DNA of 35,078 nt from an uncultured Bacteroides sp. (GCA_949296415.1 CASFQC010000021.1:1-35078); one strand, 5' to 3'; shown: positions 24,515-31,589, counted from the first letter of the stretch. The notes: generated from the letters alone by a model not told the origin. Program-made: numbers and translations.

Positions 24515-26488
24515 ATGAACAGAATCTATCTGCTGCTGTCCGCCTGCCTGCTGGCCTTACAGGCAGAAGCTACGGACAAGACACTGCACAGTCCCGACGG
24601 GAAGCTGTCGGTCACCGTTTCGGACCGCAACGGAAAGCCCTCGTACAGCGTGGCTTATGACGGGACCACGTTCCTGCTTGACTCACCCCTCGGCATGCAG
24701 ACCAGCCTCGGCGACTTCAGCCAAGGCATGACCATGACCGAGGCCACCGGCGTGGCCTCCCTGGACAAGCGGTACGAACTGCCTACCATAAAACAACGAT
24801 GGACAGCCTACAAGGCCAACCGGCAGTCCTTCACCTTCTCACAGGACGGGAAACGGCGCTTCGACATCGTGTTCCAAGTGAGCGACCGCGACGTGGCCTT
24901 CCGATACCGCCTGTATCCGCAGGGCGACTCGCACAGCTGCGTGATGCTGAAGGAGGCCACCGGATTCGTACTGCCGCAGGGCACCACCACCTTCCTCTGC
25001 CCGCAGAGCAAGGCCATGGGAGGATTCGCACGCACCTGGCCCAGCTATGAGACCAACTATGTCCCCGACGACATCATGGGCAAGAACGGCGAAGGCGAAG
25101 GCTATTCCTTCCCCTGCCTCTTCCGGTGCGGCGACGAGGGATGGGTACTGATATCGGAAACCGGAACCGACAGCGGATACTGCGCCTGCCGGCTCATAGG
25201 ACAAGAAGGCGGACTCTATACCATAGGCTTCCCCCAAGCCGCCGAAATGAACGGACTGGGAAGCGCCAACCCCGGACTGTCACTACCCGCCGAGACACCG
25301 TGGCGCACCATCACCGTGGGACGCGACCTGGCTCCCATAGTGGAGACCACCGTGGCATGGGACGTGGTAAGCCCCAAATACAAAGCCTCGCAGACATACC
25401 AGTACGGGAAAGGCTCGTGGAGCTGGATTATCGGCATGGACGCCAGCACGAACTTCGAAGAGCAGATGCGCTACATAGACTTCTCGGCAGCCATGGGCTA
25501 CCAGTCGGTACTGATAGACGCCTGGTGGGACAAGCAGATAGGCTACGACCGCATAGAGCAACTGGCTATGTACGGGAAACAGAAAGGCGTGGCGCTCTAC
25601 CTGTGGTACAACTCCAACGGATACTGGAACGACGCCCCGCAGACTCCAAAAGGCATCATGGACAACACCATATCCCGACGGAAGGAAATGGCCTGGATGA
25701 AGCGCATAGGCATACGCGGCATAAAGGTAGATTTCTTCGGAAGCGACAAGCAGGAGATGATGAAGCTCTACGAAGACATTCTGACCGATGCCAACGACTT
25801 CGGCCTGCTGGTCATATTCCACGGCTGCACCCTGCCCAGAGGATGGGAACGGATGTATCCCAACTATGCCGCAAGCGAAGCCGTACTGGCCAGCGAGAAC
25901 CTGAACTTCAACCAAAGCAGCTGCGACAACGAAGCCCGCAACGCCTGCCTGCACCCCTTCATTCGCAACACGGTGGGAAGCATGGACTTCGGGGGCAGCG
26001 CACTGAACAGGTACTACAACGCGCAGAACCAGCCGGGAGGAAGCCGCCGCGTCACCTCCGACGTGTTCGCGCTGGCCACCGCCGTGCTGTTCCAAAGTCC
26101 GGTACAGCACTTCGCCCTGGCACCCAACAACCTGCAGGACGCTCCGGCATGGGCCATGGACTTCATGAAAGAGGTGCCTTCGACGTGGGACGAAGTGAAG
26201 TTCATCGACGGATATCCCGGACAATACGTCATCCTGGCACGGCGCAAGGCCGACACCTGGTACATAGCCGGCATCAACGCAAGGAAAGAACCGCTGAAAA
26301 CCATCCTCTACCTACCCATGTTCTCCTCTGTGGACAACCTGCGCTGCTACAGCGACGACAAGAACCTCAACGGAAGCCTGAAGACCCTGAAGCTGAACAG
26401 AAAACTGGAAGTAAAGATAGAGATTCCGCAAAACGGGGCCATAGTCATAGCAAATGAAAAAGAAAACATACAAGCAAGAAAGTTATGA
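24515..26488 (+). CDS. GH97 family glycoside hydrolase
   Basis: A 657-residue exported glycosidase: signal peptide (about 1-19), N-terminal beta-sandwich (about 22-285), catalytic barrel (about 290-560) and a C-terminal beta domain. Blocks such as WSWIIGMDASTNFEEQMRYIDFSAAMGYQSVLIDAWWD and GVALYLWYNSNGYWNDAP are typical of GH97. In the barrel, Asp406 in GIKVDFFGSDKQ falls where retaining members (alpha-galactosidases such as BtGal97b) have their nucleophile, whereas inverting SusB-type alpha-glucosidases have glycine there. A retaining alpha-galactosidase-like activity is therefore inferred. No SusC/SusD genes are nearby. Its stop overlaps the sufE start (ATGA). Confidence 0.87.
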   Translation: MNRIYLLLSACLLALQAEATDKTLHSPDGKLSVTVSDRNGKPSYSVAYDGTTFLLDSPLGMQTSLGDFSQGMTMTEATGVASLDKRYELPTIKQRWTAYKANRQSFTFSQDGKRRFDIVFQVSDRDVAFRYRLYPQGDSHSCVMLKEATGFVLPQGTTTFLCPQSKAMGGFARTWPSYETNYVPDDIMGKNGEGEGYSFPCLFRCGDEGWVLISETGTDSGYCACRLIGQEGGLYTIGFPQAAEMNGLGSANPGLSLPAETPWRTITVGRDLAPIVETTVAWDVVSPKYKASQTYQYGKGSWSWIIGMDASTNFEEQMRYIDFSAAMGYQSVLIDAWWDKQIGYDRIEQLAMYGKQKGVALYLWYNSNGYWNDAPQTPKGIMDNTISRRKEMAWMKRIGIRGIKVDFFGSDKQEMMKLYEDILTDANDFGLLVIFHGCTLPRGWERMYPNYAASEAVLASENLNFNQSSCDNEARNACLHPFIRNTVGSMDFGGSALNRYYNAQNQPGGSRRVTSDVFALATAVLFQSPVQHFALAPNNLQDAPAWAMDFMKEVPSTWDEVKFIDGYPGQYVILARRKADTWYIAGINARKEPLKTILYLPMFSSVDNLRCYSDDKNLNGSLKTLKLNRKLEVKIEIPQNGAIVIANEKENIQARKL

Positions 26489-26910
26489 GCATCAACGAAG
26501 CACAAGACGAAATCATCGCCGAGTTCAGCGAACTTGACGACTGGATGGACCGCTACCAGCTACTCATTGACCTGGGAAGCGAACAAGAACCTTTGGACGA
26601 AAAATATAAGACGGACCAGAACCTCATAGACGGATGCCAAAGCCGGGTGTGGCTGCAGGCCGACGAGACAGACGGGAAACTGACATTCCGTGCCGAAAGC
26701 GACGCACTGATAGTAAAAGGCATCATCGCCCTGCTCATACGGGTGCTGTCCGGACATACTCCCGACGAGATTCTGAATGCCGACCTTTACTTCATAGACC
26801 GCATCGGACTGCACGAACATCTGTCTCCCACACGCAGCAACGGACTGCTGGCCATGGTGAAGCAGATAAGGATGTACGCGCTGGCGTTCCAGGCCAAGGA
26901 GAAGGCATAA
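26485..26910 (+). CDS. sufE: SufE-family cysteine desulfurization protein
   Basis: A 141-residue SufE protein that accepts sulfur as persulfide from the cysteine desulfurase SufS and passes it to the SufBCD scaffold for Fe-S cluster assembly. The sulfur-carrying Cys51 sits in the family motif LIDGCQSRVWL. The C-terminal half has the usual ADLYFIDRIGLHEHLSPTRSNGLLAMVKQIR block. The ATG overlaps the GH97 stop by 4 bp, so the two are translationally coupled, which is an unexpected pairing of a cytosolic Fe-S factor with a secreted glycosidase. No suf genes are adjacent. Confidence 0.92.
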   Translation: MSINEAQDEIIAEFSELDDWMDRYQLLIDLGSEQEPLDEKYKTDQNLIDGCQSRVWLQADETDGKLTFRAESDALIVKGIIALLIRVLSGHTPDEILNADLYFIDRIGLHEHLSPTRSNGLLAMVKQIRMYALAFQAKEKA

Positions 26911-26957
26911 CACGACACCACAGACGGCACACACCGGCCTGCATAAAGGCCGCATAC

Positions 26958-26975
26958 CGTGAACGGACTCACAAC
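26958..26975 (+). repeat. Single copy of the dispersed GAACGGACTCACA motif
   Basis: The 13-mer GAACGGACTCACA (26961-26973) is identical to part of the third unit of the tandem array at 31465-31552. It lies in the gap after sufE, outside any gene. Confidence 0.5.
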
Positions 26976-27004
26976 AATCCGCTATAATACAGAGATTCAT
27001 ATAG

Positions 27005-27058
27005 AAAAAATGAGGAATCAACAGTCAGACGAATTCCGTCCGCTTGCTGATTCCTCAT
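27005..27058 (-). terminator. Intrinsic terminator of the DUF2975/HTH operon
   Basis: On the minus strand an 11-bp perfect stem (27058-27048 with 27020-27010, ATGAGGAATCA / TGATTCCTCAT) is followed directly by TTTTTT. The loop has additional pairing (GACG/CGTC). It begins 5 bp after the HTH gene stop, so it closes the minus-strand operon. It may also slow transcription arriving from sufE. Confidence 0.75.
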
Positions 27059-27062
27059 CTGT

Positions 27063-27269
27063 TTATTCTTCCTTATACTCCAGCAGGTCGCCCGGCTGGC
27101 AGTCCAGTTCCTTGCATATGGCCTCCAGCGTGGAGAAGCGTATGGCCTTGGCCTTGCCTGTCTTCAGGATGGAGAGGTTGGCGGGAGTGATGTCCACGCG
27201 CTCGGCCAGCTCGCCGAGGGAAATCTTGCGGCGGGCCATCATGATGTCCAGATTGACCACTATCGGCAT
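27063..27269 (-). CDS. Small Cro/CI-type (XRE, HTH_26) regulator
   Basis: A 68-residue DNA-binding protein that is essentially one helix-turn-helix domain. The pattern MMARRKISLGELAERVDITPANLSILKTGKAKAIRFSTLEAICKELDCQPGDLLEY matches the small YozG-like regulators often encoded next to DUF2975 membrane proteins. It is the last gene of the minus-strand operon and overlaps the preceding membrane-protein gene by 10 bp. The palindromes TATCG-N5-CGATA that flank the operon promoter near 31200 are candidate binding sites, which would make this an autorepressor. No ligand domain is present, so any signal must act through a partner, perhaps the DUF2975 proteins. Confidence 0.85.
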   Translation of the reverse strand: MPIVVNLDIMMARRKISLGELAERVDITPANLSILKTGKAKAIRFSTLEAICKELDCQPGDLLEYKEE

Positions 27270-27538
27270 GTGCCACCTCCTTTCCCGTCTTGTCCGTCCG
27301 AGGGGACGGGGTCAAGGTCGCGCCACCATGAGGTGCGCCGCTTGGTGATGCGGTAGAAAATATACATGCCGCCCCACAGCCATGCGATGTGAAGATAGAT
27401 GACCCAGAGGGACATCTCCTTCAGAAAAGGCTTGTACAAGGCGAGGAGGAACAGCACTTCGGCCACACACATGGTCAGCACGAACCCCGCTACGATGCAG
27501 AGGACGGCTCTCAGTCTGCGTATTGTTGTCTTTTTCAT
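27260..27538 (-). CDS. Small two-helix membrane protein
   Basis: A 92-residue protein not assigned to a family. The N-terminus is basic (MKKTTIRRLR), followed by two hydrophobic segments (about 11-36 and about 42-62) and a charged C-terminal tail with RRTSWWRDLDPVPSDGQDGKGGG. The likely topology is both termini in the cytoplasm. It lies 14 bp after the DUF2975 gene and its end overlaps the start of the HTH regulator by 10 bp, so it is translated with the regulator and may sequester it or sense for it. The start at 27538 is chosen over 27640 because the upstream part would overlap the DUF2975 gene end. Confidence 0.65.
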   Translation of the reverse strand: MKKTTIRRLRAVLCIVAGFVLTMCVAEVLFLLALYKPFLKEMSLWVIYLHIAWLWGGMYIFYRITKRRTSWWRDLDPVPSDGQDGKGGGTCR

Positions 27539-27552
27539 ATCCGGTTCAGGTT

Positions 27553-28158
27553 TTAAATGGTCAGGTCTTGCTCTTCTTTTATCTTCACGCCTGCGGCGAA
27601 TATCTCGGTGAACAGAGCCAACAGGATGTAGGACAGCCACGAATACTTCAGCCCGTCGTACGCCACCTCATAGCCGGGAATGTCCACACTTCCGGTCACA
27701 GCCAGATAACTGAACCAGCGGAACAGCTCAAACCATACGCCTCCTACAACCACACCGTAGACAAAAAAGCGCATGCGCCGCACATTAGGCCGGGTGAACA
27801 CACTGCCGCGCACCACAGCTATGACCAGCCTTACCAGGCAATAGATGCCGTAGAACAGCAACAGCCCTATGGGAATGGCTCCCACCACGCATACCACCAT
27901 GCCCGCAGAAGGCTTCACCTCGGCGTCCGACTCTATCTGGGAAGCCCAGAAAGGAGCCTTTCCGCCGGTTGCCGCATTTTGCAGGCTGTCGGGCACCAGC
28001 GTGGCAGTGGGACGCACAGCCAACGACATGGAACTTTTGAACTCGGTACGGTCTCCGGCCGCTTCCCATCCGTCGGCAAAGCCTTGGAACATGTCTCCCA
28101 TGTCCTGCACCAGAAAAACCACTATGGCCAGCAAGGCCAGTATCTTAATCTTCTTCAT
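27553..28158 (-). CDS. DUF2975 membrane protein, paralogue 1
   Basis: A 201-residue membrane protein with a hydrophobic N-terminal segment (1-20), an extracytoplasmic domain (about 25-85), and three further membrane segments (about 86-112, 130-150, 172-192). The cytoplasmic loop SVFTRPNVRRMRFFVYGVV and the C-terminal AAGVKIKEEQDLTI are signatures of DUF2975. It is related to the two genes upstream, sharing the loop (FTRxNxRR or similar) and the ending EE/DQ-D/E-LTI/V. DUF2975 proteins have no established biochemical function; association with a small HTH regulator is a recurring arrangement. The longest extracytoplasmic part has no cysteine pair. Confidence 0.75.
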   Translation of the reverse strand: MKKIKILALLAIVVFLVQDMGDMFQGFADGWEAAGDRTEFKSSMSLAVRPTATLVPDSLQNAATGGKAPFWASQIESDAEVKPSAGMVVCVVGAIPIGLLLFYGIYCLVRLVIAVVRGSVFTRPNVRRMRFFVYGVVVGGVWFELFRWFSYLAVTGSVDIPGYEVAYDGLKYSWLSYILLALFTEIFAAGVKIKEEQDLTI

Positions 28159-28212
28159 CGTTTATCAGTTTGTTCGGTTTTCATTTGAATATTCCGGTTG
28201 TCCGCCGGGCAA

Positions 28213-28704
28213 TCATACGGTCAGTTCCTGCTCCTCCCTCATATGCACGCCCATCTTGAACAGGCAGCCGATAAACAGGAAGAACACGCCCAGCAGGATG
28301 TATATCAGATAGACGGAATTCTGTATTCCTCCGCCCGGCCCCAGCATGTAGTACACCATCTGGAAGAGTCCGTTGGCTTCCACCAGCTCGCCTATGACGA
28401 TGAGCAGATTGGCATTGAGCCGGGTAAACACTTCGCCCCGGCGCACATAGAACAGTATCAGGCAGATGATAAGGCTGCACGCCGACATTACGGCCAGCGT
28501 CACCATGTCGGGCAGCGCCTTCCATACGGGACTGAGGTCTCCGGAAGCTTCCGTCCCCACTCTGTAGGCCATAAGTCCCGCGCGCAGCAGGGTGACCAAC
28601 AGACAGCAGCCGCATATCACCGCCAGGCAGGTCATGATGAACTCCAATTCCTTTTTCTCTTTCTTACGGCTCCGGGAAGCCTTTTCTACAGTTGTCTTTT
28701 CCAT
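28213..28704 (-). CDS. DUF2975 membrane protein, paralogue 2 (short form)
   Basis: A 163-residue member of the same family. It begins with a very basic segment (SRSRKKEKKELEF), then four hydrophobic segments, with the loop RRGEVFTRLNANLL after the second and the family ending MREEQELTV. It has a much smaller extracytoplasmic region than paralogues 1 and 3. It is 33 bp from the gene before it and 54 bp from the one after, within the operon. The short form with a long basic N-terminus may have a distinct topology or partner. Confidence 0.7.
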   Translation of the reverse strand: MEKTTVEKASRSRKKEKKELEFIMTCLAVICGCCLLVTLLRAGLMAYRVGTEASGDLSPVWKALPDMVTLAVMSACSLIICLILFYVRRGEVFTRLNANLLIVIGELVEANGLFQMVYYMLGPGGGIQNSVYLIYILLGVFFLFIGCLFKMGVHMREEQELTV

Positions 28705-28737
28705 GATTCTTCATTTTACAGTTCCGTTATCCGCAGT

Positions 28738-29427
28738 TCAGATGGTCAGTTCCTGGTCCTCACGCAAGCGCAGGCCTATGGCAAACACCTCGCCTACGAT
28801 GAGCGAACATAGTCCGAGCACCAGTGCGGTACTCCCCACCTCGCCCGACATGCTCAGCTCGTAGCCTTCCAGGGCAAACACTTTCTCCAACCCACGCAGG
28901 CTGAGCCACGCCGACAGCAGGCTGCATCCGTAACCCAGCAACAGAGCAAGGCCCAGCAGGCGGAGCCGCCGCACGTTGCGCCAGATAAAGATATCCGACC
29001 GGTTGATGGCCACCACCAGCCGCACGAACAGCACCAAGGCCCATATGCAGAATGCCAGGCTGAGTATCCCCAACAGGCCGAGAAATGCCGACATGCCGGG
29101 CGACTTGGCCCGGTCCACACAGACCGCAAGCTGCAGATAAGAGGCCGGCACGCTGCTGCCGCTCTTTTCATTGTACACGGAGTCGGACAGGAAATCCAAA
29201 TCCTGTCCCGCAAAGAAGTCGGGCACCAGGTGCACACTCTGCATTTGGGCCAGACGGGCCAGTTTTTCCGCATCCGTCTGCCGTTTCTCCGCCTCGGCTT
29301 CGGCGGCCGCGTAACCGGTCTTCACGCCAAGGCTGGCGCCCATCACCAAATAGTAGCCGGCCTCTATCACCGACCATCCCAGCACCAACAGCACCAGGAC
29401 ACACAATATGTTCAGTCTCTTTTTCAT
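28738..29427 (-). CDS. DUF2975 membrane protein, paralogue 3
   Basis: A 229-residue member of the family. A hydrophobic N-terminal segment (about 5-28) is followed by an extracytoplasmic domain (about 30-120) rich in Ala and Glu (AAEAEAEKRQTDAEKLARLAQ), three more membrane segments, the loop RSDIFIWRNVRRLRLLG, and the C-terminal GLRLREDQELTI. It is the first of the three paralogues in the transcript and follows an intercistronic hairpin. The alanine-rich helical segment in the exported domain is not shared with the other two and might form a coiled coil. Confidence 0.72.
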   Translation of the reverse strand: MKKRLNILCVLVLLVLGWSVIEAGYYLVMGASLGVKTGYAAAEAEAEKRQTDAEKLARLAQMQSVHLVPDFFAGQDLDFLSDSVYNEKSGSSVPASYLQLAVCVDRAKSPGMSAFLGLLGILSLAFCIWALVLFVRLVVAINRSDIFIWRNVRRLRLLGLALLLGYGCSLLSAWLSLRGLEKVFALEGYELSMSGEVGSTALVLGLCSLIVGEVFAIGLRLREDQELTI

Positions 29428-29441
29428 ACCGGTAAAGGCTC

Positions 29442-29477
29442 CTCCCCGTCCCTTTCCTACGGAAGGGAAACGGGGAG
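29442..29477 (-). other. Intercistronic hairpin between CPBP and DUF2975 genes
   Basis: CTCCCCGT and ACGGGGAG pair over 8 bp, with an inner CCCTTTCC/GGAAGGG stem separated by a small bulge, around a 3-nt loop. It ends about 15 nt before the DUF2975 start codon on the minus strand and lacks a U-run. It could stabilise or partly attenuate the message, giving different levels for the CPBP gene and the downstream genes. Confidence 0.5.
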
Positions 29478-29521
29478 CTGACAGCCATACATTGTTTATA
29501 TAGTGAATTTATGAAAGGTTC

Positions 29522-30364
29522 TCATTTCTCTTTTTCCGCGTTTTCCGGCACAGGGATGGCACACGCCCCGACGGTCTCTGCGGGTACAGCCTCGACAGGT
29601 CTGCGCTTCAGCATGAACACCGCACCGGCAAACACCGCCACCGAAGCCACCAGACAGATGGTGTATTCAGGCTGTCCCAGCAACTGGGCCATGGTATCGA
29701 CATCGGGATAATTGGCCATCATCCACACGGACAGGCTATTGTTCAGAATGTGGAGCACGATGCCCGGCACCAGACTGCGTGTACGCCAGTACAGCCAGGC
29801 AAAGAAGAAGCCGGAGAGGCACGCGCTGACCACCTGTGCGGGATTGATGTGGAAGATGCCGAATATAAGTCCGGAAATCACTATGGCCTTCACAGGACTG
29901 TACTGCTTGAGCAGCATGCGGGTCACTGCGCCACGGAACAGCAGTTCCTCCAGTACCGGGCCGATGACGGCGATGCAGAGTATGCCCAGCCAGTTGCCGC
30001 TCATGGCGACAAAGGTGTTCTCCATCAGATTGGGCAGGAAGTCAAGCCACGACATGACGAACTCTATCAGGAAGATGAGTCCCGCACTGGCCACCAGCGT
30101 CCATGCCAGGTACGAAGCCGACACGGGATTCCATGCCTCCGGCCCCATCTTTTTCAGGAAACCGCCTTTCCACAGGTATAGCAGCATGAACGCCATGCTT
30201 ATCAGCATCACCGGCGCAAGCACCACCTCCATGGCGTTCGCCTCCATGGCTTTCAGGTCGCCTCCGCTCAGCATGACATAAGCCACCATGATGGGTCCGG
30301 CCAGAAGCGAACAGGCCAGTTGGATAAGCAGATAGATTACTACAAGTTTTACAGATGTCTTCAT
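29522..30364 (-). CDS. CPBP family intramembrane glutamic protease (Abi/CAAX-like)
   Basis: A 280-residue multi-spanning membrane protein with the CPBP (Rce1-like) motifs: EELLFRG (Glu139, Glu140, Arg144), FGIFHINPAQ (His172) and HILNN (His205, Asn209). About eight hydrophobic segments precede a short cytoplasmic tail rich in Pro, Ala and Glu. Bacterial members act as proteases for membrane or peptide substrates, and several are tied to bacteriocin maturation or self-immunity. Here it sits in one operon with a 52-residue membrane peptide, a DUF3836 protein and three DUF2975 proteins, any of which could be a substrate; that is inference. Confidence 0.88.
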   Translation of the reverse strand: MKTSVKLVVIYLLIQLACSLLAGPIMVAYVMLSGGDLKAMEANAMEVVLAPVMLISMAFMLLYLWKGGFLKKMGPEAWNPVSASYLAWTLVASAGLIFLIEFVMSWLDFLPNLMENTFVAMSGNWLGILCIAVIGPVLEELLFRGAVTRMLLKQYSPVKAIVISGLIFGIFHINPAQVVSACLSGFFFAWLYWRTRSLVPGIVLHILNNSLSVWMMANYPDVDTMAQLLGQPEYTICLVASVAVFAGAVFMLKRRPVEAVPAETVGACAIPVPENAEKEK

Positions 30365-30412
30365 AAGAGATATGTTTTAGATGTTATGTTCCAACGGGTC
30401 ATATGTCACGGT

Positions 30413-30892
30413 TCATTCAACGGCCAGCAGTCTGTCATCGTCGAAGTTGTGTTCCTGCTCCAGGTTCCAGCTTCCGGTCTGCTCGCACCACAGGTAGCTC
30501 AGGTAGTCCACGCCTTCCGTGGTCTGGCGATAGAGGGTCTTCTCCGACGCAGCGGCATAGGCACCGACCTTGGCGTCCCAGCGTGCGTACCTCAGTTCCA
30601 CCCCTTCGGCCAAATAGCTGATGTCCAGCCGGTAGGCAGGCTCGTAGGCAGCGGTAGCCTCGTTCCACTTCAGGGCTTCCTTGGAAATCAGGCGGCCGGT
30701 CTCGTCGTAGGCATATTCGTACTGCATGTGATGCTTCAGGTAGCTGCCGTCGTTCACCTTGTACACGGTCTCCGAGGTAATCTGTTCGTGGCTGTTGGTC
30801 TTCTGGTTATAGGCAAAACCCTCCAGTCCGTTGTTGGCTACTGCTATCAATGCGTTCACTGTCAAAACTGCTGTCATTACTAATGCTTTCAT
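30413..30892 (-). CDS. DUF3836 secreted protein
   Basis: A 159-residue protein with a short signal peptide (1-19, ending AVA before NN). The mature part shows repeated short units with aromatic and charged residues, such as YEYAYDETGRLISKEALKWNEATAAYEPAYRLDISY and TEGVDYLSYLWCEQTGSWNLEQ, characteristic of DUF3836, a Bacteroides family related to YD/RHS-like beta repeats. It is likely periplasmic or secreted. It lies second in the operon, 86 bp after the 52-residue gene and 48 bp before the CPBP gene. Function unknown. Confidence 0.75.
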   Translation of the reverse strand: MKALVMTAVLTVNALIAVANNGLEGFAYNQKTNSHEQITSETVYKVNDGSYLKHHMQYEYAYDETGRLISKEALKWNEATAAYEPAYRLDISYLAEGVELRYARWDAKVGAYAAASEKTLYRQTTEGVDYLSYLWCEQTGSWNLEQEHNFDDDRLLAVE

Positions 30893-30918
30893 AATCTTAG
30901 TGTTTTTAATGGATTTCT

Positions 30919-30950
30919 GTAATTGTTGTTTTTCTGGTAATTGTTGTTTT
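30919..30950. repeat. Short direct repeat in the spacer before the DUF3836 gene
   Basis: The 14-mer GTAATTGTTGTTTT occurs at 30919-30932 and again at 30937-30950, an 18-bp period. On the transcribed (minus) strand this is an A/C-rich leader, a sequence type that tends to keep a ribosome-binding region unstructured. Confidence 0.5.
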
Positions 30951-30978
30951 GGTGTCTTTCAGGGTATGGATTTTAAGG

Positions 30979-31137
30979 TCAGCGGATGGCCTCCCAAGCG
31001 TCGGCCACAATGTGTTTCAGTCCGATATAGGCATTGTTCACCTTTCCGCTCATGAAGAGCAGGAATACAACCACTGCCATTGCCTTGGCCAGGAACACTA
31101 CGGTGTTTTTCAGGATGTACGTTACTTTTGTTCTCAT
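30979..31137 (-). CDS. 52-residue single-span membrane peptide
   Basis: A short gene, first in the operon. From the ATG at 31137 it encodes 52 residues beginning MRTKVTYILKNTVVFLAKAM and ending ADAWEAIR. There is a basic N-terminus, one hydrophobic helix (about 12-31, TVVFLAKAMAVVVFLLFMSG), then a short amphipathic C-terminal segment with His, Asp and Glu. The helix contains one lysine (Lys18). It begins about 60 nt after the predicted transcription start and is followed by the DUF3836 gene. Good codon usage, a position at the head of a regulated operon and membrane character support a real gene. It could be a substrate of the CPBP protease, a small toxin or a regulator; none of these can be chosen from sequence alone. 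Confidence 0.65.
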   Translation of the reverse strand: MRTKVTYILKNTVVFLAKAMAVVVFLLFMSGKVNNAYIGLKHIVADAWEAIR

Positions 31138-31188
31138 GTTTTTCAGTTTTTATGGGATTAGTATTTCTTTTGTTTTTCGATAATCATT

Positions 31189-31203
31189 TATCGTTTTTCG
31201 ATA
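31189..31203. promoter_or_regulatory. Candidate operator, promoter-proximal palindrome
   Basis: TATCG-TTTTT-CGATA is a perfect 15-bp palindrome with a 5-bp spacer. A further half-site CGATA lies 6 bp away at 31178-31182. It overlaps the predicted transcription start of the operon, where a bound repressor would block initiation. Confidence 0.6.
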
Positions 31204-31205
31204 TA

Positions 31206-31236
31206 CAAAGGAAACACTAATTTTCGAACTACACAA
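31206..31236 (-). promoter_or_regulatory. Promoter of the eight-gene minus-strand operon
   Basis: On the minus strand TTCCTTTG (31213 to 31206) differs from TAnnTTTG at one position, and TTG (31236 to 31234) lies exactly 20 bp upstream. It is flanked by two identical-type palindromes, one on each side, and gives a leader of about 65 nt before the first start codon. Confidence 0.55.
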
Positions 31237-31253
31237 GAAAAACAGAAAAAAAA

Positions 31254-31268
31254 TATCGAAAAACGATA
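31254..31268. promoter_or_regulatory. Candidate operator, upstream palindrome
   Basis: TATCG-AAAAA-CGATA is a perfect 15-bp palindrome with the same half-sites as the one at 31189-31203, centred 65 bp away (about six helical turns). The pair brackets the promoter, as expected for cooperative or looping repression by a small dimeric HTH protein. Confidence 0.6.
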
Positions 31269-31464
31269 TATTTTATCCGAAAATCACTAAAAAAGCCTCT
31301 ACACGCCCTTTCCAAGGGGCATGGCACCCGCATTTTCCCCGTGCTCCGGCAGAAAATGCGGCACGCCCACACCTTATTATATATAGGGAACATCAGTATC
31401 CTTCGCCGCCAAAAGGGAACGGGACGGGAAAGAAGCCTCCGGACAGGCTCTCTGAAAGCGGTCC

Positions 31465-31552
31465 GGTGCGGACGGACTCACAGCCTGGTGCGGACGGATT
31501 CACCGCTTCCTGCGAACGGACTCACAGCACGGTGCGGACGGACTCACAGCCG
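31465..31552 (+). repeat. Four tandem 22-bp repeats
   Basis: Units start at 31465, 31487, 31509 and 31531, an exact 22-bp period. Units 1 and 4 share GGTGCGGACGGACTCACAGC, unit 2 has GGTGCGGACGGATTCACCGC, and unit 3 has CCTGCGAACGGACTCACAGC. The period is not a multiple of three and no gene is present, so this is not a protein repeat. Related copies occur at 5982-6022 and 26958-26975. Confidence 0.85.
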
Positions 31553-31589
31553 GCCGTCTGAAGGCAGGCAGAAAAAGAGTGTCGGAAAA

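Noticed and set aside
25126-26457. A 443-codon plus-strand frame within the GH97 gene
   Set aside because: It is an Arg-rich out-of-frame shadow of the GH97 gene, caused by high GC at third codon positions.
31465-31552. CRISPR array
   Set aside because: The 22-bp units are directly adjacent with no unique spacers, and no cas genes are present.
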